DNA of 27,719 nucleotides from Ruminococcaceae bacterium UBA5904 (GTDB taxonomy: Bacteria > Bacillota > Clostridia > Oscillospirales > Acutalibacteraceae): the NCBI GenBank assembly GCA_002431305.1, contig DJEG01000097.1, forward strand, positions 1 through 27,719, written 5' to 3'. The notes beneath the pieces are model-generated. The model saw only the letters and a list, made by a program, of their open reading frames with translations. It did not search any database and was not told the origin of the DNA. Shown in pieces: positions 6,162 to 14,430 of the stretch (the stretch's first letter is position 1; every line of letters starts with the position of its first letter). A program made the position numbers and the translations under genes.

Positions 6162-6233
6162 TTGATAAGTATTGAAACAACGGCAAACTCGGTTTTGCTA
6201 ATGGACAGGCAGCTGCGTGAAAGTCTGCCCTAA
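6162..6233 (+). CDS. possible 23-aa peptide gene
   Basis: AGAGGGGG sits seven bases before a TTG start. The frame reads ISIETTANSVLLMDRQLRES plus three residues and ends with TAA. It follows the Cro-like gene by 23 bases. It may be a genuine small ORF or the surviving front of a longer element gene. There is no family match that I recognise. Confidence 0.4.
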   Translation: MISIETTANSVLLMDRQLRESLP

Positions 6234-6326
6234 TAATGAAAATTATATGCCTCATTTAAAATGTCATAAAAAACAAATACATAGCAAATAAAACTAAAAG
6301 ACATGTATCAATGAAAGGAAAATATT

Positions 6327-7271
6327 ATGAGTAAGTATACGCAAAAAGAAGAAACAGAAATTGTCAAAGACGCTTTGACATTAACTAATGCCATTGAAAT
6401 TGAAACTCATGAATTAAGCAAGCAAAAGTCCAAACAATTTAAACCAAAACCGAAGGCACCGACCCATGAAACGATTGAAGTTCCTACGGTTGAAGTTCAA
6501 ATGCCGCAAGCTCCTAAAACAAACTATACGTTTGGAGAATACTTGAGAGACAATATTTTGTATCTTGTAATATCACTGTTCTGTTGGCCGTTTATATTTT
6601 ATGCACTTTTTCAATTTTCTAAAAAGAAAAACGAAATTAATGAAGAGTTAAAATTGTCACCTAAATACCAAAATGCTGTCGCAGAAGCAGAAAATAACGC
6701 AAAACTGGAACAGCAAAAAATAAATGATGAAATAGCAAAACAACAAAACGAAATTGACAATAAATACAACGCTGATTTAGAGCACTACAATACTGTTATC
6801 ATTCCAAATTATAACAAAGAATTTGATATTTGGAAAATTTCACAGAAGACAAAAATTTCACTGCTTGAAAATGAAATTCAATTTAACAAAGAAACATTAA
6901 ACGCATTATATGAAGCTACCGGATTAATTTCGAGTCGTTACAGAAATTCCGAATGGCTCATGTGGTTATATGAAGATATGAGTACATCTGATCACGACAT
7001 CGCGCGCGCCATAGATTTAACAAATGTAGAACGTCAAATTAATGCAACTAAACAAGTAGGCGAAAAAATAAAAAATTCAATTGATAGTATGCATGCTTCA
7101 ATGATGTCGGGATTTAACGCTGTATACAGTGCCATTGACGAAGGTAATGAGGAGTTGATCAAAACCCGTCGAGCGCAAAATCTTGCAAATACTACAGGAA
7201 TTATCCAAAGATACAACCTCAACAAAATGATGAAATCTCAGCAAGAAATATTAGAAAATCATTTCAACTAA
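6327..7271 (+). CDS. membrane-anchored coiled-coil protein, unknown function
   Basis: The 314-aa protein has an N-terminal lysine- and proline-rich cytoplasmic part (residues 1-70), one hydrophobic segment at about 76-96 (ILYLVISLFCWPFIFYALF), then a long Glu/Lys/Asn-rich coiled coil (about 98-200) and a mixed helical region to the end. AAAGGA precedes the ATG by eight bases. Base composition is distinctly AT-rich next to the housekeeping genes, and it lies behind the cI/Cro-like switch, so it is probably element cargo. I do not recognise the family. Topology cannot be fixed from sequence alone, since both flanks carry many lysines. Confidence 0.75.
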   Translation: MSKYTQKEETEIVKDALTLTNAIEIETHELSKQKSKQFKPKPKAPTHETIEVPTVEVQMPQAPKTNYTFGEYLRDNILYLVISLFCWPFIFYALFQFSKKKNEINEELKLSPKYQNAVAEAENNAKLEQQKINDEIAKQQNEIDNKYNADLEHYNTVIIPNYNKEFDIWKISQKTKISLLENEIQFNKETLNALYEATGLISSRYRNSEWLMWLYEDMSTSDHDIARAIDLTNVERQINATKQVGEKIKNSIDSMHASMMSGFNAVYSAIDEGNEELIKTRRAQNLANTTGIIQRYNLNKMMKSQQEILENHFN

Positions 7272-7304
7272 CGATATTGCATAGATTGCAAATTATACCA
7301 CAAA

Positions 7305-7340
7305 AAAACAGCCGCAGTCTGCAAAGATTACGGCTGTTTT
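7305..7340. terminator. bidirectional terminator between convergent genes
   Basis: AAAACAGCCG (7305-7314) pairs with CGGCTGTTTT (7331-7340). On the minus strand the stem ends in seven T, giving a strong terminator for the gene at 7404-8111. On the plus strand it closes the coiled-coil gene. Confidence 0.8.
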
Positions 7341-7403
7341 GTAAGTTATATTCGCGCTGTCGTTTTATTTTCGGTCAAAATTATAAACATCATCAGACGA
7401 TTT

Positions 7404-8111
7404 TTACGAATTCAGAAGCTCTTTTATCTCCTTTCCCTGTGAAAAAATCAATCTGCAATTATCGAGCAGATATTTTTTCTGCCCGGAATATTTATATACC
7501 GCGCTGAAAAAGTCGAGCTTTTTAACGTTTTCGGGGACAGAATCCGCAATTTCCGCAGGATATATAATTTTTTCGAACGAGAAAACGTTCGAACCGCGAA
7601 TTATTTTTATATTATCAAAATCGAACGTAATTATGTTCCCGCCGTTGTTATCCCCCGCGCTCGCGCCGTAGAGCGAAAACACACGCGAACGGTAATTATT
7701 CAAAATCCGGTCATTACGGCAGATAATCCTTACGTCGCGTACATATTTCGCAATGCAAACGCATTTGTCTGAAAAAACCGCGTCGGAGCATTTAACGGCG
7801 ACAGTTTGAATTTTTTGTTTCTTTACCGCCTCAATCAATTTATACAGCATAAGGTCGCGCACAAAGCCGTACGTCTTGATTCTGCCGATTCCGCGCGTAT
7901 CGGGCAGACATACATCCCCCTCCGGGACAAAGTGATTTACAGTGCGTCCGAGCGTGTTTTTAAGCTCTTCCTCGTCGCGTTCGTTTTTGATTTTATATAT
8001 TCCCGCGCGGTAATAGTCTATACCGCGTCCGGCGTTCGAATATTCAACGCTTTTGACAACGCCTGAACCTTTGCGCCGTTTTTCGTCTACTTCATATATT
8101 ACGCAAAACAA
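7404..8111 (-). CDS. conserved-looking protein of unknown function
   Basis: The open frame gives 235 aa from a TTG at 8111, with a weak GGGGA site upstream. There is no signal peptide or membrane segment. The middle has alternating strand-helix segments (IQTVAVKCSDAVF, then DVRIICRN and a helix) that look like a Rossmann-type alpha/beta fold. A C-terminal beta-rich part contains ITFDFDNIKIIRG. Codon use (GCG, CCG, GAC, TCG) matches the host core genes rather than the AT-rich neighbours, and a good terminator follows, so it seems a real resident gene. I do not recognise the family. The exact start is uncertain. Confidence 0.6.
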   Translation of the reverse strand: MFCVIYEVDEKRRKGSGVVKSVEYSNAGRGIDYYRAGIYKIKNERDEEELKNTLGRTVNHFVPEGDVCLPDTRGIGRIKTYGFVRDLMLYKLIEAVKKQKIQTVAVKCSDAVFSDKCVCIAKYVRDVRIICRNDRILNNYRSRVFSLYGASAGDNNGGNIITFDFDNIKIIRGSNVFSFEKIIYPAEIADSVPENVKKLDFFSAVYKYSGQKKYLLDNCRLIFSQGKEIKELLNS

Positions 8112-8202
8112 AACCCGTCCCCGCCTTAATATTCTTAATAAAATATATATTTGCGCTTTTGAATATATGATAACGTTTTTATCGGCGGACTATAAATTCA
8201 AA

Positions 8203-8245
8203 AAAAACAACACCTCCGCAATGGAAGCGTTGCTTGTTGATTTTG
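8203..8245 (-). terminator. terminator of the TM2-domain gene
   Basis: On the minus strand CAACA and TGTTG close a stem with an inner GCAA/TTGC pairing, followed by eight T. It directly follows the stop codon of the TM2 gene. Confidence 0.7.
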
Positions 8246-8246
8246 C

Positions 8247-8630
8247 TTATACATAATACGGATTCGGTTTAAATAAATATTTTATAGTATCAATTATCCA
8301 TCCGATACCGAACAATCCAAAAGTACAAAGATATAAAACACCTGTTCCTGTATTCCCCTCATAGAATTTATGAGCGCCAACATAACCGAGACACAGACAA
8401 AGCCAAAATGCAACCCATTTATTTTTCGCTTTTCCGCCTGAGACGCCGTTATTGTTAGTATTGTTATTAACATTGGTATTTGTATTAGCATTATTTATTA
8501 CAATATTGGGCTGAACAGTATCACCGGAATTTTTATAAACATCTTCAACCTGTCTGCCGCATGCCGTACAAATAACTGCGTCGCTCGGAATTGTTGCTCC
8601 GCAGTGCTTACAAAACTTGGTTTCTTCCAT
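8247..8630 (-). CDS. zinc-ribbon TM2-domain membrane protein
   Basis: The start is placed at the ATG at 8630 ([11 protein letters not shown]), 127 aa, with AAGGAA upstream; three codons of the longer reading are dropped. Residues 7-25 form a zinc ribbon with CxxC pairs (CKHC and CTAC). An Asn/Thr-rich linker of about 30 residues follows. Residues about 70-122 are a TM2 domain: [21 protein letters not shown], a turn, then [20 protein letters not shown]2 proteins are small two-helix membrane proteins of unclear function, and zinc-ribbon fusions are common in Firmicutes. It is divergent from the XRE gene at 8740, and identical operator-type sites lie across both promoters, so it is probably that regulator's target. 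Confidence 0.88.
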   Translation of the reverse strand: MEETKFCKHCGATIPSDAVICTACGRQVEDVYKNSGDTVQPNIVINNANTNTNVNNNTNNNGVSGGKAKNKWVAFWLCLCLGYVGAHKFYEGNTGTGVLYLCTFGLFGIGWIIDTIKYLFKPNPYYV

Positions 8631-8656
8631 AATTAACATTCCTTGTAAAAATATTT

Positions 8657-8728
8657 TATAACCAAACGGTTATATTACACCATAATAGTATCATAAATAT
8701 AATACAATGTCAATAACCAAATAGTTAT
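8657..8728. promoter_or_regulatory. paired operators and divergent promoters
   Basis: TATAACCAAACGGTTATA (8657-8674) and ATAACCAAATAGTTAT (8713-8728) are near-identical palindromes. The plus promoter is TTACAC (8675-8680), a 17-bp spacer and TATAAT (8698-8703). The minus promoter for the TM2 gene is TTGACA, a 17-bp spacer and TACTAT (8685-8713). One operator touches each promoter, so a single repressor could silence both directions. Confidence 0.7.
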
Positions 8729-8739
8729 AAAGGTGTATT

Positions 8740-8955
8740 ATGGCGTACTATAAACGAATACGGGAATTGCGTGAAGATAACGATAAAACACAAAACGATA
8801 TTGCAAACTATCTGAACATGAAACAGCCTCAATATCAGAGATACGAAACGGGAACAAGAGACATTCCGAGCGATATTCTGATAAAACTCGCAGATTACTA
8901 TAATGTCAGTACTGATTATATATTGGAACGTACGAACAACAAACAGATACTGTAA
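8740..8955 (+). CDS. small XRE-family regulator
   Basis: The 71-aa protein is almost only a helix-turn-helix domain (residues 4-65: RIRELREDNDKTQNDIANYL, then QPQYQRYETGTRDIP and YYNVSTDYIL). AAAGGTG precedes the ATG by six bases. It is the short single-domain form found beside small regulated genes. The two ATAACC palindromes flanking the divergent promoters are its likely sites, giving autoregulation plus control of the zinc-ribbon TM2 gene. A weak GCCGA-TCGGC hairpin follows near 8990-9008. Confidence 0.88.
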   Translation: MAYYKRIRELREDNDKTQNDIANYLNMKQPQYQRYETGTRDIPSDILIKLADYYNVSTDYILERTNNKQIL

Positions 8956-9041
8956 TTCATTAACGATATAAACATCTCTCGTTTTCTGCCGACAGAATTT
9001 ATCGGCGGGCTGATGTTAATTGTTACATACAGCATAAAAAC

Positions 9042-9067
9042 GCCCGAAACCGCAGTTTCGGGCTTTT
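9042..9067. terminator. terminator of the rplM-rpsI operon
   Basis: GCCCGAAAC-CGCA-GTTTCGGGC is flanked by T-runs in both readings. On the minus strand it lies about 20 bases after the rpsI stop. Confidence 0.85.
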
Positions 9068-9086
9068 GATAGTATTCGATAAAAAA

Positions 9087-9485
9087 TTATCTCTTTGAGA
9101 ACTGGGGAGCGCGACGGGCTGCTTTGAGACCGTATTTCTTTCTCTCTTTCATTCTCGGGTCACGAGTGAGGAATCCTGCCTTCTTGAGAGCGGGACGAAG
9201 ATTCTCGTCGAACTGAAGAAGAGCTCTCGCTACGCCGTGACGGATAGCGCCTGCCTGACCGGAAACGCCGCCGCCCGATACTCTGCATACGATATCGAAC
9301 TTCTCGGCAGTCTCTGTAAGAACGAGGGGCTGACGAACGATTGTCTTAAGAGTCTCGAGACCGAAATAGTCGTCGATATCTCTGTCATTGATTGTTACCT
9401 TGCCGGTGCCGGGATAAACGCGGACTCTTGCTACCGAGCTCTTTCTTCTGCCGGTACCGTAAAAATAAGGATTGCTTTCGTACAT
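9087..9485 (-). CDS. rpsI: 30S ribosomal protein S9
   Basis: The 132-aa protein has the full S9 pattern: [20 protein letters not shown] near the start, the [21 protein letters not shown] centre and the conserved basic end RRAPQFSKR that reaches the P-site tRNA. Length is normal for the family. GGGGAGG lies nine bases before the ATG. It follows rplM by 19 bases, the standard L13-S9 pair, and is closed by a strong terminator. Confidence 0.98.
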   Translation of the reverse strand: MYESNPYFYGTGRRKSSVARVRVYPGTGKVTINDRDIDDYFGLETLKTIVRQPLVLTETAEKFDIVCRVSGGGVSGQAGAIRHGVARALLQFDENLRPALKKAGFLTRDPRMKERKKYGLKAARRAPQFSKR

Positions 9486-9504
9486 TTAATTTGCCTCCCC
9501 TTTC

Positions 9505-9933
9505 TTAAAACTCTTTTACAACGGGCTTCTGAGCGGCATGCTTGTGCTCTGCGCCTGCGTAAACATGAAGACGAGTGAATGCCTGTCTGCCGAGAGTGTT
9601 GTCGGGAAGCATACCCTTAACAGCTTTCTCAACAACGAAGCAGGGCTTCTCTCTCATGAGAGTGCTGTACTTAACTTCTTTCATGTTGCCGATATAACCG
9701 GTGTGATGATAGTACATTTTCTGATCGAGCTTCTTACCGGTGAGAACTACCTTCTCGGCGTTGATAACGATAACGTTGTCGCCGCAGTCCTCATGATAAG
9801 CGAACGTGGGTTTATGCTTTCCGCGAAGAAGAACGGCAGCCTCGGCAGCAACTGCACCGAGAGTCTTTCCCTCTGCGTCAAGAACATACCAAGCACGAGT
9901 GATTTCTTCAGCTTTTGGCATATAAGTTGACAT
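9505..9933 (-). CDS. rplM: 50S ribosomal protein L13
   Basis: The 142-aa protein has L13 hallmarks: [26 protein letters not shown], the [10 protein letters not shown] loop and the [17 protein letters not shown] motif. L13 is an early-assembly protein of the large subunit. It is first in a two-gene operon with rpsI. A promoter and a promoter-proximal hairpin lie upstream, with GGAGG seven bases before the ATG. Confidence 0.98.
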   Translation of the reverse strand: MSTYMPKAEEITRAWYVLDAEGKTLGAVAAEAAVLLRGKHKPTFAYHEDCGDNVIVINAEKVVLTGKKLDQKMYYHHTGYIGNMKEVKYSTLMREKPCFVVEKAVKGMLPDNTLGRQAFTRLHVYAGAEHKHAAQKPVVKEF

Positions 9934-9975
9934 AAATCTGACCTCCGAATATATTTGATAAATTTAAAACAAAAT

Positions 9976-10031
9976 CAGACGCGTCTCTCAACGCGCCTGT
10001 TAATGTTATCACATTTTATATTATAAGTCAA
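9976..10031 (-). promoter_or_regulatory. rplM promoter and leader hairpin
   Basis: On the minus strand TTGACT (10026-10031), a 17-bp spacer and TAACAT (10003-10008) start a leader of about 65 nt. It opens almost at once with CAGGCGCGT-TGAGAG-ACGCGTCTG (9976-9999), followed by ATTTTGTTTT. The stem and T-rich run look like an attenuator or a binding site for feedback by a ribosomal protein, as known for L13 leaders in Bacillales. Confidence 0.6.
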
Positions 10032-10130
10032 CACTTTTTGAAAACTTTTTTCATTTACAAAACGTAAGCTCTGTTTTTCTCCGTTTTTCTCGTGTTTTCA
10101 TATAATTTACTCGAATGTAATTTTTCAAAT

Positions 10131-11075
10131 TCAGCTGAGCTCCGAAAGAAAACCGAGCGTTATATCCGCCGTCTTATGAGCCTGCGATTCTATAAATATA
10201 TGACCGCCGTCAACGTAATGGGTCTGCGCTTTGCCGTCGAGAACCGTTGAAAACGCTGAAGTATCACTGTTTCCGAGTACGATGTCGTCGCTCGCCCATA
10301 CGAGCAGAACGGGGATATTTATATTCGCAAGAGCCTCTGTGTCGGTCTGCTCGCTTCTTGCGTACTGAACGCAGATTCCGCGCATGGTTCCGTCGATTTT
10401 AAGCGGATCGGACAGAATCGACGCGTCGTATTTCAGTCCGTACTGCCAGTCTCTCGCCGTATAGCCCGCCGCGAATTTTACAATAATGCTCATGCTCAAT
10501 ACCGCGTTCGCGATCTTCTGCATTGAATTCATCAACTTATCATTCTTCGCCGCTTTTTCGAACAACGTGCTTACCTTGCTCTGAACCGCGGGAGCGTAGA
10601 GCATTAAAGCCTTTATTTCCGGGTGCGCGGCGGCGATATTCGACGCAATTCCTCCGCCCATGGAGTGACCCGCAACTATCCATTCGGAAAGAGGAGCGAT
10701 ACTCTCCATAAGGTCGGTCATGAGCTGTTCGCGGGATATATAATCCGTATCAAACGTCTCGCGCGTAGAATAACCGAAATCGGGCAGATCTGCAAGCACG
10801 CAGTCATAACCCTCCGCCGATATCTCTTTCGCGGTATCGTTCCACGTCGAGCCGGAGTATAAAAATCCGTGAATAAACAGAATTCTGCCTTTTCTTTCGC
10901 CCTCGGCGGGAATTACCCTGTAATGAATACTGTAATCGCCGTCAGTAAAAAATTCGCTGTCGGCAAACGGCTTATCAATTTCCGTTTCATTTTCCGCAAA
11001 CGCGCAGACATTAAGAGAAAACAGCATTGCCAGCGCGAGAATTACGGATAATACTTTCTTAATTGTTCCCGTCAT
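10131..11075 (-). CDS. secreted alpha/beta hydrolase
   Basis: The 314-aa protein starts with a signal peptide (residues 1-27, KKVLSVILALAMLFSLNVCAFA). Hallmarks follow in order: oxyanion HGF at 69-71, nucleophile elbow GHSMGG with Ser138, acid Asp263 or Asp264 in VWASDD, and His292 in DGGHIF. This is a complete catalytic triad of the Hydrolase_4/monoacylglycerol-lipase-like type. The region at about 170-215 probably forms a lid. It lies 31 bases after aspS on the same strand and may be read with it, although function gives no reason for the link. The substrate is unknown; an ester or lysophospholipid is plausible. No clear terminator follows. Confidence 0.88.
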   Translation of the reverse strand: MTGTIKKVLSVILALAMLFSLNVCAFAENETEIDKPFADSEFFTDGDYSIHYRVIPAEGERKGRILFIHGFLYSGSTWNDTAKEISAEGYDCVLADLPDFGYSTRETFDTDYISREQLMTDLMESIAPLSEWIVAGHSMGGGIASNIAAAHPEIKALMLYAPAVQSKVSTLFEKAAKNDKLMNSMQKIANAVLSMSIIVKFAAGYTARDWQYGLKYDASILSDPLKIDGTMRGICVQYARSEQTDTEALANINIPVLLVWASDDIVLGNSDTSAFSTVLDGKAQTHYVDGGHIFIESQAHKTADITLGFLSELS

Positions 11076-11106
11076 TTTTTATCACCTGCAAACGACAAAG
11101 AAGCCG

Positions 11107-12894
11107 TTATTTATTTTCTTCGGTTTTAACAACCTTGATTCCGAGTTCGTCAAGCTGTGCGGAATCTACGGGTGACGGACACTGCGTCATAGCCTCCGTA
11201 GCGTCCTTAAGCTTGGGATAAGGTATAACGTCTCTCAAACTCTGCGCGCCGAGCATCTGCATTACGAGACGGTCGAGACCTATGCCCATACCGCCGTGCG
11301 GGGGTGCGCCGTACTTGAACGCGTCAAGCAGGAAGCCGAATTTCGCATGCGCTTCCTCGTCTGTAAAGCCCAAAAGCTTGAACATTCTGTTCTGTAATTC
11401 AGGATTCGTAATTCTTATTGAACCGCTCGAAAGCTCGATTCCGTTTAAAACAAGGTCGTACGCTTTAGCTCTGACGGAAGCCTTGTCCGTTTCAAGATAG
11501 TCAAGACACTCGTCCATGGGAGCAGTAAACGGATGATGCATTGCGACCCACTGCTGATTATCCTCGTCCCAGTCGAAGAACGGGAACTCGGTAATCCACA
11601 GGAAGTTGTAGCCCTCGCCGATAATATCGAGTTTCTTTGCAACCTCGCATCTCAACGCGCCGAGGTTTGTAAGGGCAAGATTCTTCTTAGCATCGGCGAT
11701 AATGAGAACTACGTCGCCCTTTTCCGCGCCCGCCTTATTGAGAATCGCGGTCATCTCGTCCTCACTCATAAATTTAGCAAACGACGAAGCAATACCGTCG
11801 TCGGTCATTCTAATCCATGCAAGTCCCTTTGCGCCGATACCCTTTACGAAGTCTGTGAGCTTATCTATTTCTTTTCTCGAGAGTTTCGAAACCGCGTTTT
11901 TGGCTGTAATGCCCCTAACCGTACCGCCGTTTTCGAGAGCGGATTTGAATACTACGAAATTGCTGTCCTTAACCTCGTCGGAAAGGTCGTAAATCTCCAT
12001 GCCGAAACGCGTGTCGGGCTTGTCCGAGCCATAACGCTCCATTGCGTCCTTATATGTAAGACGTTTGAGCGGAAGAGGAATGTCAACGCCCAGTGCGTCC
12101 TTGAAAATTCTCGCGATATAGCCCTCGCCGACCTCTAAAACGTCCTCAACGTCAACAAACGACATTTCAAGGTCTATCTGCGTAAATTCTGGCTGCCTGT
12201 CTGCTCTCGAATCCTCGTCGCGGAAGCATCTGGCAAGCTGAATGTATCTGTCGAAGCCCGCAACCATTGAAAGCTGTTTATAAAGCTGGGGCGACTGGGG
12301 CAGAGCGTAGAAACTGCCGTTATGAAGTCTCGACGGAACAAGAAAATCTCTCGCGCCCTCGGGTGTGGATTTAATAAGAATGGGAGTCTCGATCTCTACG
12401 AATCCTTTTTCATAGAAATAATCTCTCGTTATGTGCGCGACCTTGTTTCTGAAAAGAATATTTTTCTGAAGGTCGGGACGTCTTAAATCGAGATAACGGT
12501 ATTTAAGTCTCTGCGTTTCGGCAGTCTGACAGTTCTCGATAATTTCAAACGGAGGAGTCTCGCTCTTGCCTAAGATACGAAGTTCTTTGACTTCAATCTC
12601 GATATCTCCGGTTTCGATATCTTTATTTTTTGACGAACGCTCTCTTACAAAGCCCTTTGCCGCCAGAACGTACTCGCTTCTTGCCGACGAAGCCTTGTCG
12701 AAAACCTCTCTGTCGGTGTTGTCGTCGAATGCAAGCTGAACGATACCGGTTCTGTCTCTTAAATCAATAAATATAAGACCTCCGAGGTCGCGGCTGCGCT
12801 GAACCCATCCGCATACAGTTACCTCTTTACCGCAGTCGGATTCTCTTAAATCCGAGCAGTAATGAGTTCTCTTCATTCCCGTTAAAAAATCCAT
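11107..12894 (-). CDS. aspS: aspartate--tRNA ligase
   Basis: The 595-aa protein is a full bacterial-type class II AspRS. Residues about 8-110 are the OB-fold anticodon domain (CGWVQRSRDLGGLIFIDLRDR). The catalytic core includes LVPSRLHNGSFYALPQSPQ and the motif 2 region RCFRDEDSRADRQPEFTQID. A GAD insertion domain spans about 300-420, and motif 3 is at the end (GGMGIGLDRLVMQML). Length is typical. It follows hisS by 23 bases, a common Firmicute pair. Whether it also charges tRNA-Asn cannot be told from this window. The ribosome site is weak (GAG upstream of ATG). Confidence 0.98.
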   Translation of the reverse strand: MDFLTGMKRTHYCSDLRESDCGKEVTVCGWVQRSRDLGGLIFIDLRDRTGIVQLAFDDNTDREVFDKASSARSEYVLAAKGFVRERSSKNKDIETGDIEIEVKELRILGKSETPPFEIIENCQTAETQRLKYRYLDLRRPDLQKNILFRNKVAHITRDYFYEKGFVEIETPILIKSTPEGARDFLVPSRLHNGSFYALPQSPQLYKQLSMVAGFDRYIQLARCFRDEDSRADRQPEFTQIDLEMSFVDVEDVLEVGEGYIARIFKDALGVDIPLPLKRLTYKDAMERYGSDKPDTRFGMEIYDLSDEVKDSNFVVFKSALENGGTVRGITAKNAVSKLSRKEIDKLTDFVKGIGAKGLAWIRMTDDGIASSFAKFMSEDEMTAILNKAGAEKGDVVLIIADAKKNLALTNLGALRCEVAKKLDIIGEGYNFLWITEFPFFDWDEDNQQWVAMHHPFTAPMDECLDYLETDKASVRAKAYDLVLNGIELSSGSIRITNPELQNRMFKLLGFTDEEAHAKFGFLLDAFKYGAPPHGGMGIGLDRLVMQMLGAQSLRDVIPYPKLKDATEAMTQCPSPVDSAQLDELGIKVVKTEENK

Positions 12895-12917
12895 TTTTCA
12901 CTCGCCGTGACCCAATG

Positions 12918-14258
12918 TCACAGACTACCTCCCAACAAACTTGATATGTCAAAATCTCCGCCTAAATCGCCGAGTCCTTCAAGCGATTTATTTACGGACA
13001 TGCTGATAAAATGCTCTGCGAAATCTTCGAGTTCGAGTTCTTCTCCCGTGCCGTCCTCCATGTATTTAACGGTGACTTTTCCGTTCGCGACCTCGTCTGA
13101 ACCGAGAACCGCGGTATAAAGCGCGCCGATTTTATTTGCAAACTTCATCTGCGCCTTGACCGAACGTCCGACAACGTCGAGCTGAACGCTCACGCCCTCG
13201 CTTCTCAATTCGTCGGCAAGCTTTAGGGCAAGAAGCATTGTGCTCTCATCGGTCGAAGCGATATACAAATCAACGGGCTTAGGGTCCGGCATAGGCGTGT
13301 TCTGCATCTGCATTAAAAGCATAAGTCTCTCTATTCCCATGCCGAATCCGGCCGCGGGAAGGGGCTGACCGCCCAGCTCGCTTATAAGTCCGTCGTATCT
13401 TCCGCCTCCGCAGACCGTTCCCTGCGCGCCTATCTCGGTCGAAACGAATTCGAAAACCGTTTTCGTATAATAGTCGAGCCCTCTTACTATCATGGGGTCG
13501 ACGGTATATTCTATATCCATAGCGTCAAGACATTTCTTAACGCCCTCAAAATGCTCTCTGCACTCGCCGCATATATAATCGAGAACTTTCGGCGCATCCT
13601 TTGCTATCGAAGAGCAAACGGGGCTTTTGCAGTCGAGAATTCTCATGGGATTTCGTTCGAGTCTGCCGAGACATGTCTCGCAGAGATCCGATTTTTTTGA
13701 CTCAAAATATTCTTTTAATGCGGAGTGATATTTTTTTCTGCACTCTGGACAGCCGATCGAATTTATATTAAGCTTAATTCCCGTAACGCCGAAGAAGTCG
13801 AAAACGTGCTGCGCGAGCGAAATAATTTCCGCGTCCGCCTGCGGAGTTCCCGCGCCGAGACATTCGACTCCGAACTGGTGAAACTCTCTTAACCTGCCCG
13901 CCTGGGGCTTTTCATATCTGTAACAGGGCGTTACGTACGCGAGCTTCTGCGGTAAAGGCTCGTTGAAAAGTCCGTGTTCGAGAAACGCGCGGACGGCTCC
14001 CGCCGTTCCCTCGGGTTTTAATGAAATGCTTCTGCCCCCGTTGTCGTCGAAAGTGTACATCTCTTTCTGAACGACATCGGTAGTGTCGCCGACGCTTCTG
14101 TTAAAAAGCTCCGTATGCTCGAAAACGGGAGTTCTTATCTCCTTAAAACCGAAATTCTCGGCAATTTCGAGTACGGTCGATTCTATAAACTGATTTTTAT
14201 AGCTGTCCGAGGGCAGAACATCGTTCGTACCCTTAACAGCCTTTGTTAACAATGCCAT
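12918..14258 (-). CDS. hisS: histidine--tRNA ligase
   Basis: The 446-aa protein is a class II HisRS. KGTNDVLPSD opens the core, YRYEKPQAGRLREFHQFGVE is motif 2, and IVRGLDYYTKTVFE with GGGRYDGLI are the histidine-specific motifs. The insertion domain carries a cysteine cluster (CPEC, CETC, SPVC, CGEC) of the Firmicute type that probably binds zinc. An anticodon-binding domain ends the usual protein near residue 420. About 25 further residues (ISMSVNKSLEG and a glycine-rich tail) extend it. GAGG precedes the ATG. No T-box sequence is visible in the 172-base leader, so tRNA-responsive control is not supported. Confidence 0.98.
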   Translation of the reverse strand: MALLTKAVKGTNDVLPSDSYKNQFIESTVLEIAENFGFKEIRTPVFEHTELFNRSVGDTTDVVQKEMYTFDDNGGRSISLKPEGTAGAVRAFLEHGLFNEPLPQKLAYVTPCYRYEKPQAGRLREFHQFGVECLGAGTPQADAEIISLAQHVFDFFGVTGIKLNINSIGCPECRKKYHSALKEYFESKKSDLCETCLGRLERNPMRILDCKSPVCSSIAKDAPKVLDYICGECREHFEGVKKCLDAMDIEYTVDPMIVRGLDYYTKTVFEFVSTEIGAQGTVCGGGRYDGLISELGGQPLPAAGFGMGIERLMLLMQMQNTPMPDPKPVDLYIASTDESTMLLALKLADELRSEGVSVQLDVVGRSVKAQMKFANKIGALYTAVLGSDEVANGKVTVKYMEDGTGEELELEDFAEHFISMSVNKSLEGLGDLGGDFDISSLLGGSL

Positions 14259-14330
14259 AACAAAAATACCTCGTTATAATACGCTCCCGCCTTATAAAAC
14301 GGGAAACTTAAAAACAAAATAATATTCAAT

Positions 14331-14405
14331 AAAAAACGAAGCTATAAAACATAATCCAAGCTGTAATCAACATGCTTATTCCGAATTATAGCTTCTTCGT
14401 TTTTA
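14331..14405 (-). terminator. terminator after mgsA
   Basis: On the minus strand AACGAAG-AAGCTATAA pairs with TTATAGCTTCGTT across a loop of about 40 bases and is followed by a T-run. The long loop contains a smaller AAGC/GCTT stem. It separates mgsA from hisS. Confidence 0.65.
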
Positions 14406-14430
14406 TTCGTTTTTCATTCGAAGATTAACA

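Noticed and set aside
8053..8256. 67-aa plus-strand frame
   Set aside because: It starts inside the antisense of the 7404-8111 gene and passes through the TM2 terminator.
11533..12138. 201-aa plus-strand frame inside aspS
   Set aside because: Antisense shadow of a clear AspRS gene.
14259..14430. T-box leader before hisS
   Set aside because: No GGGTGG-type antiterminator sequence; the hairpin is better read as the mgsA terminator.
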